Positions 16,512 to 25,180 of a stretch of 64,000 nucleotides of DNA are shown one piece after another; positions within the stretch are counted from its first letter, which is position 1; each line of letters starts with the position of its first letter. The stretch spans positions 2,356,001 through 2,420,000 of the forward strand of contig NZ_JAPMLV010000001.1 in the NCBI RefSeq assembly GCF_026420145.1, written 5' to 3'. The notes beneath the pieces were generated by a model. It saw only the letters and a list, made by a program, of their open reading frames with translations. It was not told where the DNA came from and searched no databases. The DNA is from Enterobacter pseudoroggenkampii (GTDB lineage: Bacteria > Pseudomonadota > Gammaproteobacteria > Enterobacterales > Enterobacteriaceae). The translations under genes were made by a program, and so were the position numbers.

Positions 16512-16934
16512 ATGATCAACTTCACCAAAGAGCAGCTTATCGCTTCTGCGCACGCGCGTATTGAGTTTGCAGAAATGATGCTGGCAGGAGAGTTAGAGCC
16601 TCTCAAAGAACGCACATGGTCAATTGAATTGGAGCTGGCGCGTATCGCGCTGACATCGCTCGAAGCGGAGGCTGTGGCGTACATCTTCAAGCATCCCGCA
16701 GGCAGGCTGTTCTGGTCTCTTACTGACGAGAGCAATAGAGGGCAAAGCGACGTTATGCCTGTTTACTCTGCTCCAGTTCCGGCTTTTGTGCCTCCAGCCA
16801 TTGAACCGGATTACGAGGTCATCAAAGGCATTCTTCCAACTGCTAACCCAGATGAATATGCGTGCTGTATTGCTGCTGATATGTGGAATGCCTGCCGCGC
16901 CGCCATGCTGGACCAGGAGAAAAGCAATGGATAA
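16512..16934 (+). CDS. Phage early-region protein (Ea22/DUF551-associated), unknown function
   Basis: 140-aa acidic soluble protein (MINFTKEQLIASAHARIEFA...), ending DMWNACRAAMLDQEKSNG. Proteins of this style sit in the left operon of lambdoid phages next to DUF551 genes. Start ATG follows the preceding gene remnant's stop by three bases. It overlaps the next gene by 8 bp (ATGGATAA). No catalytic motif is visible. Confidence 0.68.
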   Translation: MINFTKEQLIASAHARIEFAEMMLAGELEPLKERTWSIELELARIALTSLEAEAVAYIFKHPAGRLFWSLTDESNRGQSDVMPVYSAPVPAFVPPAIEPDYEVIKGILPTANPDEYACCIAADMWNACRAAMLDQEKSNG

Positions 16935-17496
16935 TCGCTACGAAATAGCAGAGCAGAACGGGATGAGCCGAGAGTTTGTTGACTGGTTCTTTGATAACAA
17001 AAAGGCTGGCTGTGGAAACGTCTGGTTCATGATGATGGCGGCAATGTGGGAAGGATGGCAAGGACGAGCCGCCATGCTTCAGGGTGCCGAACCTGTAACG
17101 ACGGATTACAAGTTGCCAGCCAATACGCCATGCAAGGATGCGCCAGAGCATATTTGGCTTCAGACTGCTGGAGTATGGCCGGAGAACGGCGAGTTCAGCG
17201 AATTAACGTGGTGCAGCGACAATCAGCACCCTGACGACACGCTATATGTTCGCGCCGACGTCGTGTCTGGCAACTCTCCGGTGATGCCGGATGGTTGGAT
17301 TCCGGTAAGCGGGCGGATGCCGGAAGCTGAAGGTCGTTATTGGTGCTATGTCGAAGAACAGAATTGCCTTGGTAAAAGCCACTATCAATGGAACTGTTCA
17401 TGGAATGGTGATCGGTGGTGGGTTGAAAGCGATAATGGCGGGCGCGTAACTCACTGGATGGAACTGCCAGCAGCACCGCAGCAGGAGGTGAAGTGA
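16927..17496 (+). CDS. DUF551 domain phage protein
   Basis: 189 aa from ATG 16927, which has AGGAG upstream and overlaps the previous stop; the frame is open further upstream but that part reads inside the previous gene. The C-terminal 65 residues (GWIPVSGRMPEAEGRYWCY... to THWMELPAAP) are the DUF551 domain, common in lambdoid left operons and of unknown function. The N-terminal part (EIAEQNGMSREFVDWFFDNK) resembles helical segments seen in the previous gene's family. Confidence 0.78.
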   Translation: MDNRYEIAEQNGMSREFVDWFFDNKKAGCGNVWFMMMAAMWEGWQGRAAMLQGAEPVTTDYKLPANTPCKDAPEHIWLQTAGVWPENGEFSELTWCSDNQHPDDTLYVRADVVSGNSPVMPDGWIPVSGRMPEAEGRYWCYVEEQNCLGKSHYQWNCSWNGDRWWVESDNGGRVTHWMELPAAPQQEVK

Positions 17497-17780
17497 TGGC
17501 TAACCTGCAGCTTGCTGTTAACGGTGAATACTTCGACCAGATGAAGTCCGGCGAGAAAACAGAAGAGTATCGCCTGGTAACATCATTCTGGAGCAAGCGG
17601 ATTCTGGCAAGGAATTATGACCGCCTGATTATCACCCGTGGCTATCCAAAGCGCGATGACCTGAGTAAGCGCATCGATGTCCCTTACGGCGGCTACGAAG
17701 TGAAGGTGATAACACACCCGCACTTCGGGCCTGACCCGGTGGAGGTCTTCGCTATCAAGGTGAACATTGATGGCCAGTAA
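17496..17780 (+). CDS. ASCH-type phage protein
   Basis: 94-aa protein (MANLQLAVNGEYFDQMKSGE...). The pattern KSGEKTEEYR near residue 20 and YDRLIITRGYP near 43 matches the ASCH/PUA-like beta-barrel, a predicted RNA-binding or nucleoside-binding fold; in ASCH proteins the lysine of the first motif is central. ATG at 17496 is favoured over GTG three bases earlier because of AGGAGGTG spacing; it overlaps the upstream stop (TGATG). Confidence 0.72.
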   Translation: MANLQLAVNGEYFDQMKSGEKTEEYRLVTSFWSKRILARNYDRLIITRGYPKRDDLSKRIDVPYGGYEVKVITHPHFGPDPVEVFAIKVNIDGQ

Positions 17781-18039
17781 ACTCAAACAGCGGCGCATGC
17801 GCCGCCTTAAAGCAGACGTAGCCTGGTGGCGCGAAGAGGCAGAGTATTGTCACTCCCGCATGCTGGATCTGGCCGGAGAAGTCGACAGGATCAAAAAGCT
17901 GGTTATCCGCGTGCCGATGCCGGTTCTCATGCCGAAAGAGATGGTCCACCAGCTCTATTACACCGAAACAAAAAGATGTCGTACCTGCAATGATGGTCTC
18001 CGTGGTGGTTGCTCATCTTGCATTTTCTATAAGAGATAG
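17770..18039 (+). CDS. Small phage protein with C-terminal CxxC pairs
   Basis: 89 aa: a basic helical N-terminus (MASKLKQRRMRRLKADVAWW), a heptad-like segment to about residue 44, and a C-terminal zinc-ribbon-like motif CRTCNDGLRGGCSSC. ATG at 17770 overlaps the ASCH gene end by 11 bp, so coupling is likely. Function unknown; position just before xis is shared by many small lambdoid genes. Confidence 0.65.
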   Translation: MASKLKQRRMRRLKADVAWWREEAEYCHSRMLDLAGEVDRIKKLVIRVPMPVLMPKEMVHQLYYTETKRCRTCNDGLRGGCSSCIFYKR

Positions 18040-18070
18040 CCGGGTGCAGCCGGTTAAGTGGAGAATAGCC

Positions 18071-18280
18071 ATGGCCAAGTTGATGAAGGCGAGTCTGTGG
18101 GGTAAGCGAGAGTTTGAACCAGGCTCTGTTCCAGATAACAGAACTATCCGACGCTGGATTGAAAACGGTAAGCTTCAGGGCCGTATCGTAGATGGTACGA
18201 TCCTGGTTAGTTCCTCAGAAAAATGGGGCGTTGACTCAATTGTCAGTGAAAGAGTTCGTCAGTTAATTCAAGAGGATTAA
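18071..18280 (+). CDS. xis: Phage excisionase (Xis)
   Basis: 69-aa winged-helix recombination directionality factor: FEPGSVPDNRTIRRWIENGK and DGTILVSSSEKWG match lambdoid Xis proteins. It would bind beside the attachment sites and turn Int toward excision. ATG 18071 has GGAG upstream; an open frame further upstream has no such site. It ends one base before int. Confidence 0.85.
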   Translation: MAKLMKASLWGKREFEPGSVPDNRTIRRWIENGKLQGRIVDGTILVSSSEKWGVDSIVSERVRQLIQED

Positions 18281-18281
18281 C

Positions 18282-19460
18282 ATGGCCGCAAGACCACGCA
18301 AAAGGGAGAACCGCAATCTCCCTGACTTCCTGCTTTTTGATAAAGCAACAGGCCAATATCGCTTTACGCTTATAACCGGAAAACGTAAAAGCATTGGAAC
18401 TGATCGCATAATGGCAATCGCCATTGCAAAAGAATACAACCTCAGAATGCGACCTGAAAATGTGCCATCAGTTGAAAGCTTGATTAGAGACTCGGGCGGA
18501 ATTAATGGAGAAGCTCAACCATTCAGTGACCATGTTGACCGAATTATGTCCCGCGCCGTTGCCGATGAAAAACCATCACCAAGCACCCTGGATGATTGGA
18601 ATAATGACGTGTTCAGGGTAAAGGAATTTTTTTCCAATATCCCGGCTTGTGACATTGAGCTTGAACACGTGAACCAATTTATTAATCGGTACCATGCTGA
18701 TGCATCCGCTAACGTTCAAAACCGAAAGGTAAGCTTTCTCAAAAAACTTTTCTCTTATGCAGTTGATGAATCATTAATGATGGATAACCCGGCAGCGCGT
18801 AAAAAAATGCGACGTGTTGAAGAGAAGAAACGTAAGCGCCTTCCTTTTGATATCTTCATTGCAATGAGAAACGCTGCTGAGCCATGGTTAAAAACAGCTA
18901 TGGATTTGGCGCTGCAGACGACACATGCCCGCCTAGAAGTTTCACGAATAAAATATTCGATAAGAGAACCGAAAAACGGCGTTTGTGGATGTGTATGGTT
19001 AGACGAACCTGAAAACGGGATATACGGTACGTTGTACATCCATCGTCAGAAGGTTCAAAAGAAAGAGGCATCACACGTAGCGATCCCAATTGGAGGGGAG
19101 CTGAAGAGGATTATTGACGATAGCCGGGATAGTGTTGCCAGCCCATATGTCGTACATCGAATACCTGAACGAAATAACAAACGTAGTAAAGAGGTTTCAC
19201 ACCCTACTCAGGTAGCACCTGATTATCTTAGCCGTTCGTTCTCTGCACTACGTGACAAGCTTGGATTATGTGACCATCTTCCAATGGATGAGCGCCCAAC
19301 ATTTCACGAGATAAGGGCGCTGGCCGCGCATTTGTTTGATAGTCAGGGTATCGATCCTCAAGGAAGGATGGCTCATAGTGACGCCAAGTCAACGAAGATT
19401 TATACCAGCAATCATATCGACTGGGTTATGGTCCCACACGGTGAGATCAAGGCAGGCTAG
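18282..19460 (+). CDS. int: Tyrosine integrase of the prophage
   Basis: 392-aa lambda-type integrase. The N-terminal arm-binding domain (MAARPRKRENRNLPDFLLFD...) resembles lambda Int; residues about 80-170 form the SAM-like core-binding domain. Catalytic residues visible are Arg217 (HARLEVSRI), His342 and Arg345 (HEIR), His365 (MAHSD) and the nucleophile Tyr374 (KIYTSN). It ends 131 bp from attR, as expected for an enzyme acting on the tRNA-Pro site. No truncation is seen, so excision could still be possible if Xis is made. Confidence 0.92.
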   Translation: MAARPRKRENRNLPDFLLFDKATGQYRFTLITGKRKSIGTDRIMAIAIAKEYNLRMRPENVPSVESLIRDSGGINGEAQPFSDHVDRIMSRAVADEKPSPSTLDDWNNDVFRVKEFFSNIPACDIELEHVNQFINRYHADASANVQNRKVSFLKKLFSYAVDESLMMDNPAARKKMRRVEEKKRKRLPFDIFIAMRNAAEPWLKTAMDLALQTTHARLEVSRIKYSIREPKNGVCGCVWLDEPENGIYGTLYIHRQKVQKKEASHVAIPIGGELKRIIDDSRDSVASPYVVHRIPERNNKRSKEVSHPTQVAPDYLSRSFSALRDKLGLCDHLPMDERPTFHEIRALAAHLFDSQGIDPQGRMAHSDAKSTKIYTSNHIDWVMVPHGEIKAG

Positions 19461-19591
19461 CTAATGGCGAAACTACCCCCTAACTCATTGATGTATATAG
19501 TGCAGATAATGCATAAAAATCACTGTTTGTTTACACAGTCAAAAAGGCTAGAAGCCAGTGGTGGCGCGGCTTAGAAGAATTTTACGCGGGT

Positions 19592-19678
19592 GTCATGGGG
19601 TGTCGGGGGTCGGAGGTTCAAATCCTCTCGTGCCGACCAAAATCACATTGAAAACCAGCCTCTTATGGCTGGTTTTTT
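19592..19678 (+). repeat. attR, 87-bp direct repeat
   Basis: Exact copy of 5239-5325, containing the tRNA-Pro 3' segment and its terminator hairpin without the tRNA 5' part. The last base of identity is the first base of the MFS gene's stop codon complement (TTA at 19678-19680), so the terminator also serves that gene. Confidence 0.95.
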
Positions 19679-20865
19679 TATTTCGCCTCGTCCGGGGTTT
19701 TGCGCAGGTACACCAGCGTAACCAGACAAATCACCGCTCCGGCATAGAACGTATATTCTGCGCCAAACGTCTCCCAGATGGCTCCTGCCCCCAGGCTGGC
19801 GACTAACAATCCCACGCCGCTGACCAGACTAAAAATGCCGTAGGCGGTACCGCGCAGATCCGCAGGCGCAGTTTTCGCAATCATTGCCGCCAGCAGCCCC
19901 TGCGTCATCCCCATATGCACTCCCCAAAGCGCAACGCCCAGAAGCATTCCAGCCCAGTGGGTGCTCAGCGCCAACACAACATCTGCTCCAATCAGCATCA
20001 CCAGCCCCCACTGCAGTAATCGGGTGTGGCTCATCCCGTCAGATAACTTGCCAAACGGATAGGCAGAGAGGAAATAGAGCAGATTCATGGCCACCATCAC
20101 CAGCGGGATCAGCGCCAGCGGCACACCCGACTGCTGAGCGCGAAGCACAAGAAATGCTTCACTGAAACGTGCGAGCGTGAAGATGGCCCCCAGACCAATA
20201 ACCCACCAGCAGCCTTTCCCGAGGCGCCTGAGGTTCTCTTTTTTGATAGGGTTCGTTCGTTTATGCTCGACAGGGGTTTTAGGCTCATGCAGGCCGAAGA
20301 AAAGCAGCGCCACGGCGAGCGCGCCGGGGATCACCGCGATCCAGAAAATGGTACGAAAATCATCGTTCCACAGCAGCATTAAGCCTACGGCCAGCAACGG
20401 CCCGAGAAATGCGCCAATGGTGTCCATCGACTGACGCAAACCAAAGGCCGCGCCGCGGAGTTCCGGCGGCGTAACGTCAGCGACCAGCGCATCGCGCGGC
20501 GCTCCCCGGATCCCCTTCCCCACCCGGTCAATTAAGCGAGCCCCAAGGATCATGCCGGAGGAAGAGGCAATAGCGAACAGCGGTTTACTCAACGCGCCAA
20601 GACCGTAGCCCAGAACCGCCAGCCCTTTACGCTTGCCCAGATAGTCACTGATGGCGCCGGAAAACACCTTGATAAACAGCGCCGTGGCCTCAGCCAGGCC
20701 TTCAATCAAACCAATGAAAATCACGCTGGCGCCCAGCGTCGTAACCATAAACAACGGCAGCAGGCTATGAATGATCTCCGAAGAGATATCCATCAGCATA
20801 CTGACGCCACCCACAACCCAGACTCCTTTCGGGATCCGGCTGAGCGTTGCAAACCGGGATAACAT
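19678..20865 (-). CDS. MFS transporter, substrate unknown
   Basis: 395-aa major facilitator with 12 predicted membrane helices. Motif A variant GAISDYLGKRKG follows helix 2, and the segment RLIDRVGKGIRGAPRDALVAD after helix 4 is characteristic of one drug/solute exporter branch of MFS. GGAG lies upstream of the ATG. The gene ends in the duplicated tRNA terminator. No substrate can be assigned; E. coli K-12 carries yejO near this place instead. Confidence 0.82.
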   Translation of the reverse strand: MLSRFATLSRIPKGVWVVGGVSMLMDISSEIIHSLLPLFMVTTLGASVIFIGLIEGLAEATALFIKVFSGAISDYLGKRKGLAVLGYGLGALSKPLFAIASSSGMILGARLIDRVGKGIRGAPRDALVADVTPPELRGAAFGLRQSMDTIGAFLGPLLAVGLMLLWNDDFRTIFWIAVIPGALAVALLFFGLHEPKTPVEHKRTNPIKKENLRRLGKGCWWVIGLGAIFTLARFSEAFLVLRAQQSGVPLALIPLVMVAMNLLYFLSAYPFGKLSDGMSHTRLLQWGLVMLIGADVVLALSTHWAGMLLGVALWGVHMGMTQGLLAAMIAKTAPADLRGTAYGIFSLVSGVGLLVASLGAGAIWETFGAEYTFYAGAVICLVTLVYLRKTPDEAK

Positions 20866-20885
20866 TGCGCATCTCCTGCTTTATG

Positions 20886-20903
20886 TCGAACAGTCTTGTT
20901 CGA
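20886..20903. promoter_or_regulatory. Inverted repeat upstream of the MFS gene
   Basis: TCGAACA-GTCT-TGTTCGA, a perfect 7-bp dyad about 20 bp upstream of the start codon, in the place of an operator. No regulator gene sits beside it, so the binding protein is unknown. Confidence 0.45.
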
Positions 20904-20943
20904 AACAGAATATCCTGGAAATGCGAATAAAAATCATCTGATA

Positions 20944-20972
20944 TAAAAAAAGCCAGCCCGCAGGCTGGCTTC
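20944..20972 (-). terminator. Terminator of the DUF2534 gene
   Basis: Minus-strand hairpin AGCCAGCC-TGCG-GGCTGGCT followed by T residues (20950-20945), 19 bp after the DUF2534 stop. Confidence 0.88.
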
Positions 20973-20990
20973 ATTATCTGAGGTGAAGGC

Positions 20991-21251
20991 TTAGTGCTTC
21001 TCACGTCCGCCCAGGAAGAAAATGCCCAGCGGGATGGCCAGCAGAACGGTGAACACCAGACTGTAGACGAAGATCATCGCCGATTGCAGGACATACATGC
21101 TGGTTGTCCAGGCAGAGAGAGGAATGTTGTACTGTTCGATGACGCCAACAATGGTGGCACGCCCCACGCATGCGGCAGCTATCATAAACACAACCAGCAG
21201 CGCCAGGAGGAATTTGCGGCCTTCAGGCGTTTTCAGTTTTGCTCGAACCAT
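20991..21251 (-). CDS. DUF2534 family small inner-membrane protein
   Basis: 86 aa with two strong membrane helices (about residues 13-35 and 53-78) and a basic C-terminus GGREKH. It matches the DUF2534 family of enterobacterial membrane proteins as I know it; function is unknown. AGGGAAGAG precedes the ATG. Monocistronic, with its own terminator. Confidence 0.75.
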   Translation of the reverse strand: MVRAKLKTPEGRKFLLALLVVFMIAAACVGRATIVGVIEQYNIPLSAWTTSMYVLQSAMIFVYSLVFTVLLAIPLGIFFLGGREKH

Positions 21252-21460
21252 CTCTCTTCCCTTTTACAGATGAATAACATTATAGAGGATCTAAAATAAC
21301 ACAAACGCCTGCCGGACTCCACGCCAGTACAAACATCTACATAAATGGCAAATATGTGGTTTATTACGCTATTGATATTGAAAATGTAAGTAAATAACAC
21401 CAATCATTCATAATTGATATGTTAACCTGTGCAGGATCGTTTTGACATAAAGGAATGACA

Positions 21461-21964
21461 ATGAAAAACGCACCTAAATTTGCCATCGCACTCATCGCCG
21501 CCGCGTGTGTCAGCACCAGTGCTTTCGCCAGCGAAACACCTAAAGAGCAGCCGCTGGAAAAAGTCGCCCCGTATCCGAAAGCGGATAAAGGAATGAAGCG
21601 TCAGGTGATTCAGCTGCCGGCACAGCAGGATGAAGCGAATTTCAAAGTGGAGCTGTTAATTGGCAAGACGCTGGAAGTGGACTGCAACCAGCATCGCCTG
21701 GGTGGTCAGCTGGAAAGCAAAACGCTGGAAGGCTGGGGTTACGACTACTACGTCTTTGATAAAGTCACCTCGCCGGTCTCCACCATGATGGCCTGCCCGG
21801 ATGGCAAGAAAGAGAAGAAATTTGTGACGGCGTATCTGGGCGACAATAGCCTGCTGCGCTACAACAGCAAGTTGCCGATCGTGGTCTATACGCCTGAAAA
21901 CGTGGAAGTGAAGTATCGCGTGTGGAAGGCAGAAGAGACTGTCGGACAAGCGGTAGTACGTTAA
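21461..21964 (+). CDS. eco: Ecotin, periplasmic serine protease inhibitor
   Basis: Dimeric inhibitor of trypsin-fold proteases. A signal peptide (to about AFASE) is followed by [20 protein letters not shown]; the reactive loop is [10 protein letters not shown] with Met as P1 and the Cys50-Cys87 disulfide partners visible. ATG at 21461 is preferred to the one six bases earlier because AAGGA is then at the proper distance. 167 aa. Confidence 0.97.
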   Translation: MKNAPKFAIALIAAACVSTSAFASETPKEQPLEKVAPYPKADKGMKRQVIQLPAQQDEANFKVELLIGKTLEVDCNQHRLGGQLESKTLEGWGYDYYVFDKVTSPVSTMMACPDGKKEKKFVTAYLGDNSLLRYNSKLPIVVYTPENVEVKYRVWKAEETVGQAVVR

Positions 21965-21965
21965 A

Positions 21966-22048
21966 AGTCGGGTGGCGGCTTCGCCTAACCCGACCTACAA
22001 AACAACACCGAACATAGGCCGGGTAGGCGTCAGCGCCACCCGGCTTTT
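21966..22048. repeat. REP-like pair between eco and mqo
   Basis: Two palindromic units: TCGGGTGGCGGCTTCGCCTA to ACCCGACC (21968-21993) and GCCGGGTAGGCGTCAGCGCC to CCCGGC (22019-22043), the latter followed by six T residues. They sit between converging genes and could end both transcripts. Confidence 0.78.
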
Positions 22049-22053
22049 TTACC

Positions 22054-23703
22054 TTACAGCGCGATATCCGCAACCGGTTTGTTTTCCGGCTGAGGCTTCA
22101 GCTCCGCTTTTGGCGCAGCATCCGCAGCCTGCGGTTTGATGTACTGCAGCTGCAGTACGCGGCTGGTGTATTCCAGCTCCTGCTCCGTCGCGCTCACGTT
22201 ACCATTCAGCTTCGTGCCATAGGATGGAATAATGGTCTTCAGCTTCGCCTGCCATTCCGGACTGGCGACTTTATCTTTAAACACTTTTTCCATCAGGTGC
22301 AGCATGATTGGCGCAGCGGTAGACGCACCCGGTGACGCACCCAGCAGCGCGGCGATGGTGCCGTCCTTATCGCTCACCACTTCGGTGCCCAGACGCAGCA
22401 CGCCACCCTCTTTCGGATCGCGCTTGATGATCTGTACGCGCTGACCCGCCTGCCACAGACGCCAGTCTTCTTTCTTCGCCTGCGGATAGTACTCTTTCAG
22501 CGCCTCGAAACGATCGTCGTCAGAGAGCATCACCTGGCTAATCAGGTATTTCACCAGGTCGAAGTTATCCAGACCCACGTCCATCATCGGCTTGACGTTA
22601 GAGGTGGTGGTTGCGCTGAGCAGGTCCCACAGGGAACCATTTTTCAGGAACTTCGTGGAGAAGGTCGCGAACGGCCCAAACAGCACCACGCGTTTGCCGT
22701 CAAGCATACGGGTGTCGATGTGCGGAACAGACATCGGCGGTGCGCCAACAGAGGCCTGACCGTACACTTTTGCCAGATGACGGTTCACCACTTCCGGGTT
22801 ATCGGACACCAGGAACTGACCGCCCACCGGGAAGCCCGCGTAGTCGTCAGCTTCCGGAATACCGGACTCCTGCAGCAGCTTCAGCGCCGCGCCGCCCGCA
22901 CCGATAAAGACAAACTTCGCCTTGATGACGTGCTCGGCTTCGTTGTTTTTCAGATCGGCAACGGTCACGCTCCAGCTGTTATCCGCGTTGCGCTTGAAAC
23001 CACGCACTTCAGTGCTGAGCTGCAGGTTGAAGTTCTCTTTTTTCTTCAGAGACGTCACCAGCTGACGGGTAATTTCACCGTAGTTAACGTCGGTACCAAT
23101 TTCGGTACGGGTCGCCGCCACTTTCTGATTCGGGTCACGACCTTCCATGACCAGCGGAGCCCACTCTTTAATCTGCGCGTGGTCTTCAGAGTATTTCATC
23201 CCGCGGAACAGCGTGCTCTGCTGCAGAGCGGCGTAGCGCGCGCGCAGGAAGTTGACGTTCTGCTCACCCCACACAAAGCTCATGTGCGGTACGGTGTTGA
23301 TGAAGGAGTGCGGGTCGTGCATCACGCCGCTGTTGACCTGATGAGACCAGAACTGGCGAGAAACCTGGAATGCTTCGTTGATCTCTACCGCCTTCTCGAT
23401 ACTAATGGAACCGTCCTTTTTCTGCGGCGTATAGTTCAGTTCCATGAGTGCCGAATGGCCGGTACCGGCGTTGTTCCAGCCGTTCGAACTCTCCTGCGCC
23501 ACGCCATCAAGGCGCTCGACCATGGTCATTGACCAGTCCGGCTGCAGTTCTTGCAGATAGGTTCCCAGCGTGGCGCTCATGATACCGCCACCAATTAAAA
23601 GGACGTCCGTTTCCTGCTCTTTTGGTGCGTCAGCTTTCGCCGCCATGGAGACGGTGTTAAGCCCCACGGCCAGAGAAAAGAGCATGGCAGTCATTTTTTT
23701 CAT
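22054..23703 (-). CDS. mqo: Malate:quinone oxidoreductase
   Basis: FAD-dependent peripheral membrane enzyme that oxidises malate to oxaloacetate and reduces quinone. 549 aa against 548 in E. coli. The FAD motif is [14 protein letters not shown], with [12 protein letters not shown] and a C-terminal [14 protein letters not shown] motif. The N-terminal leader ([15 protein letters not shown]) is conserved in the E. coli protein. The 241-bp space to the SulP gene holds AT-rich promoter-like sequence. Confidence 0.97.
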   Translation of the reverse strand: MKKMTAMLFSLAVGLNTVSMAAKADAPKEQETDVLLIGGGIMSATLGTYLQELQPDWSMTMVERLDGVAQESSNGWNNAGTGHSALMELNYTPQKKDGSISIEKAVEINEAFQVSRQFWSHQVNSGVMHDPHSFINTVPHMSFVWGEQNVNFLRARYAALQQSTLFRGMKYSEDHAQIKEWAPLVMEGRDPNQKVAATRTEIGTDVNYGEITRQLVTSLKKKENFNLQLSTEVRGFKRNADNSWSVTVADLKNNEAEHVIKAKFVFIGAGGAALKLLQESGIPEADDYAGFPVGGQFLVSDNPEVVNRHLAKVYGQASVGAPPMSVPHIDTRMLDGKRVVLFGPFATFSTKFLKNGSLWDLLSATTTSNVKPMMDVGLDNFDLVKYLISQVMLSDDDRFEALKEYYPQAKKEDWRLWQAGQRVQIIKRDPKEGGVLRLGTEVVSDKDGTIAALLGASPGASTAAPIMLHLMEKVFKDKVASPEWQAKLKTIIPSYGTKLNGNVSATEQELEYTSRVLQLQYIKPQAADAAPKAELKPQPENKPVADIAL

Positions 23704-23944
23704 AATTTATGCCTTAGTGTAAAAGTGCTTGATGCGTGGAAATTGCAGGTGAAAAAAGCTGCGGGGGCACGGTAACAACTTTTAAATATTGTTTAAAGGT
23801 TACGAAATTATTGTAATTGTGAAATTTAATGATGGATTGTTTGTGAGGAATTATCGATGCGTCTGGTAAAGCGCGGTTTTACTGGCTAGTATGTTGCGTT
23901 TTGTGATCGCGCGCACGGAAGCCTGCCCTAACCAGCGAACTGTT

Positions 23945-25180
23945 ATGTCCTTACCCCATTCTGCTGTATCCCCCGAAGACCGCGTAGCCAACGTACTGCG
24001 TTCCCCTAAGCAGCTGACGCGTGAAACGCTGGCGGGCGTGATTACCGCCCTGGCGCTGATCCCCGAGGTCATCTCATTTTCGGTGGTGGCGGGCGTTGAC
24101 CCGAAGGTCAGCCTGATCGCCTCCGTGGTGCTGTGTCTTGCCCTGTCCGTGCTGGGCGGTCGTCCGGCGATGGTCACGGCCGCGGCCGGTTCCGTGGCGC
24201 TGGTTATTGGGCCGATGGTGCATCAGCACGGCGTACAGTACATTCTTCCCGCCGTGCTGATGGCAGGCGTGATTCAGATTCTGTTTGGCGTGCTGGGCAT
24301 GGCAAGGCTGATGCGCTTTATTCCCCAGTCGGTCATGACCGGGTTTGTTAACGCCCTCGGGATATTGATTTTCTTTGCGCAGGTTCCCCATTTCTGGAGC
24401 CGAAGCCCGCTGATTGTGGGCCTGTTCGTGCTGACGCTGCTGATCGTGCTGTGGGTGCCGCGCTATCTCAAAAGCATCCCTTCCCCGCTGATTGCGATTG
24501 TTGTGCTTACCGTGTTCACCGTTTCAACCGGTCAAATCCTGCCGACCGTGGGCGATGAAGGCTCCATGAGCGGCGGTTTACCGGGTCTTACCGAACTTCT
24601 GGTCCCCCTCAATGCACAGACGCTGAGCATTATCTGGCCGTGCGCGTTGAGCATCGCGTTTGTCGGCCTGCTGGAATCCCTGCTGACGGCAAAGCTGGTG
24701 GATGAGCTGACCGCGAAACCGTCAGGTAAACGCCGCGAAAGCATTGGATTAGGCGTCGGCAATATTCTGGCCGGATTTTATGGCGGTATTGCGGGCTGCG
24801 CGATGATTGGGCAAACCATCGTTAACGTGGAGATGGGAAAAGGCCGAAGCCGCATTTCAACCCTTGCAGCGGGCATTGTGCTGCTGATCCTGGTCACGGC
24901 ACTCAGCGACGTGATGGCCAACATCCCGATGGTGGTGCTGGCGGGCATTATGGCGATCGTCGCCGTCAAAACCTTCAGCTGGCACAGCCTTCAGCCCGCC
25001 ACGTTGAAAACGGCCCCGATTGCAGAAACGGTCGTCATGCTGGTCACCGTTGCCGCCACGGTATCAACCGGCAATCTGGCGATTGGCGTGCTGGGCGGGA
25101 TTATCGTTATGGCGCTACTCCCCGCCCGCATTAAGCGTCGGCTTAAAGAAGAAAAATCGTCGCCAGCCCAAGAAAAATAA
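23945..25180 (+). CDS. SulP-family anion transporter without STAS domain
   Basis: SulP/SLC26-type transporter core with about ten to fourteen membrane segments; signature pieces include LIPEVISFSVVAGVDP, GGRPAMVTAAAGS and GGIAGCAMIGQT. The protein stops soon after the last helix (RIKRRLKEEKSSPAQEK), so the cytoplasmic STAS domain of full-length SulP proteins is missing. Start taken at ATG 23945 (MSLPHSAVSPEDRV); the frame continues 18 codons upstream and neither start has a convincing ribosome site. Substrate (sulfate, bicarbonate or other anion) unknown. Its 3' end overlaps mgtE by 38 bp. Confidence 0.85.
   Translation: MSLPHSAVSPEDRVANVLRSPKQLTRETLAGVITALALIPEVISFSVVAGVDPKVSLIASVVLCLALSVLGGRPAMVTAAAGSVALVIGPMVHQHGVQYILPAVLMAGVIQILFGVLGMARLMRFIPQSVMTGFVNALGILIFFAQVPHFWSRSPLIVGLFVLTLLIVLWVPRYLKSIPSPLIAIVVLTVFTVSTGQILPTVGDEGSMSGGLPGLTELLVPLNAQTLSIIWPCALSIAFVGLLESLLTAKLVDELTAKPSGKRRESIGLGVGNILAGFYGGIAGCAMIGQTIVNVEMGKGRSRISTLAAGIVLLILVTALSDVMANIPMVVLAGIMAIVAVKTFSWHSLQPATLKTAPIAETVVMLVTVAATVSTGNLAIGVLGGIIVMALLPARIKRRLKEEKSSPAQEK

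Larger units (their letters stand above)
5239..19678. mobile_element. Defective lambdoid (HK97-type) prophage in proL
   Basis: A 14.4-kb element bounded by the 87-bp att repeats. It keeps int and xis at the right end, and a late operon on the minus strand (spanins, glycosyltransferases, HNH, terminases, portal, truncated protease, tail fibre). Missing are the major capsid gene, head-tail connectors, tail tube, tape measure and most of the tail tip, as well as Q, replication genes, cro/cI-type repressors and the rest of the left operon. Two scars, near 8465-8500 and near 16460-16467, explain the missing blocks. It should be unable to make particles or maintain immunity alone, though packaging and lysis genes still read as open. 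Confidence 0.93.

Noticed and set aside
5239..19678. Phage-inducible chromosomal island or P4-type satellite
   Set aside because: No primase, AlpA-type regulator, or capsid-remodelling gene is present. The gene order is that of a full HK97-type prophage with blocks removed.
21966..22048. CRISPR-like repeats
   Set aside because: Only two diverged palindromic units without regular spacers; they match REP architecture. No CRISPR array was seen anywhere in the window.
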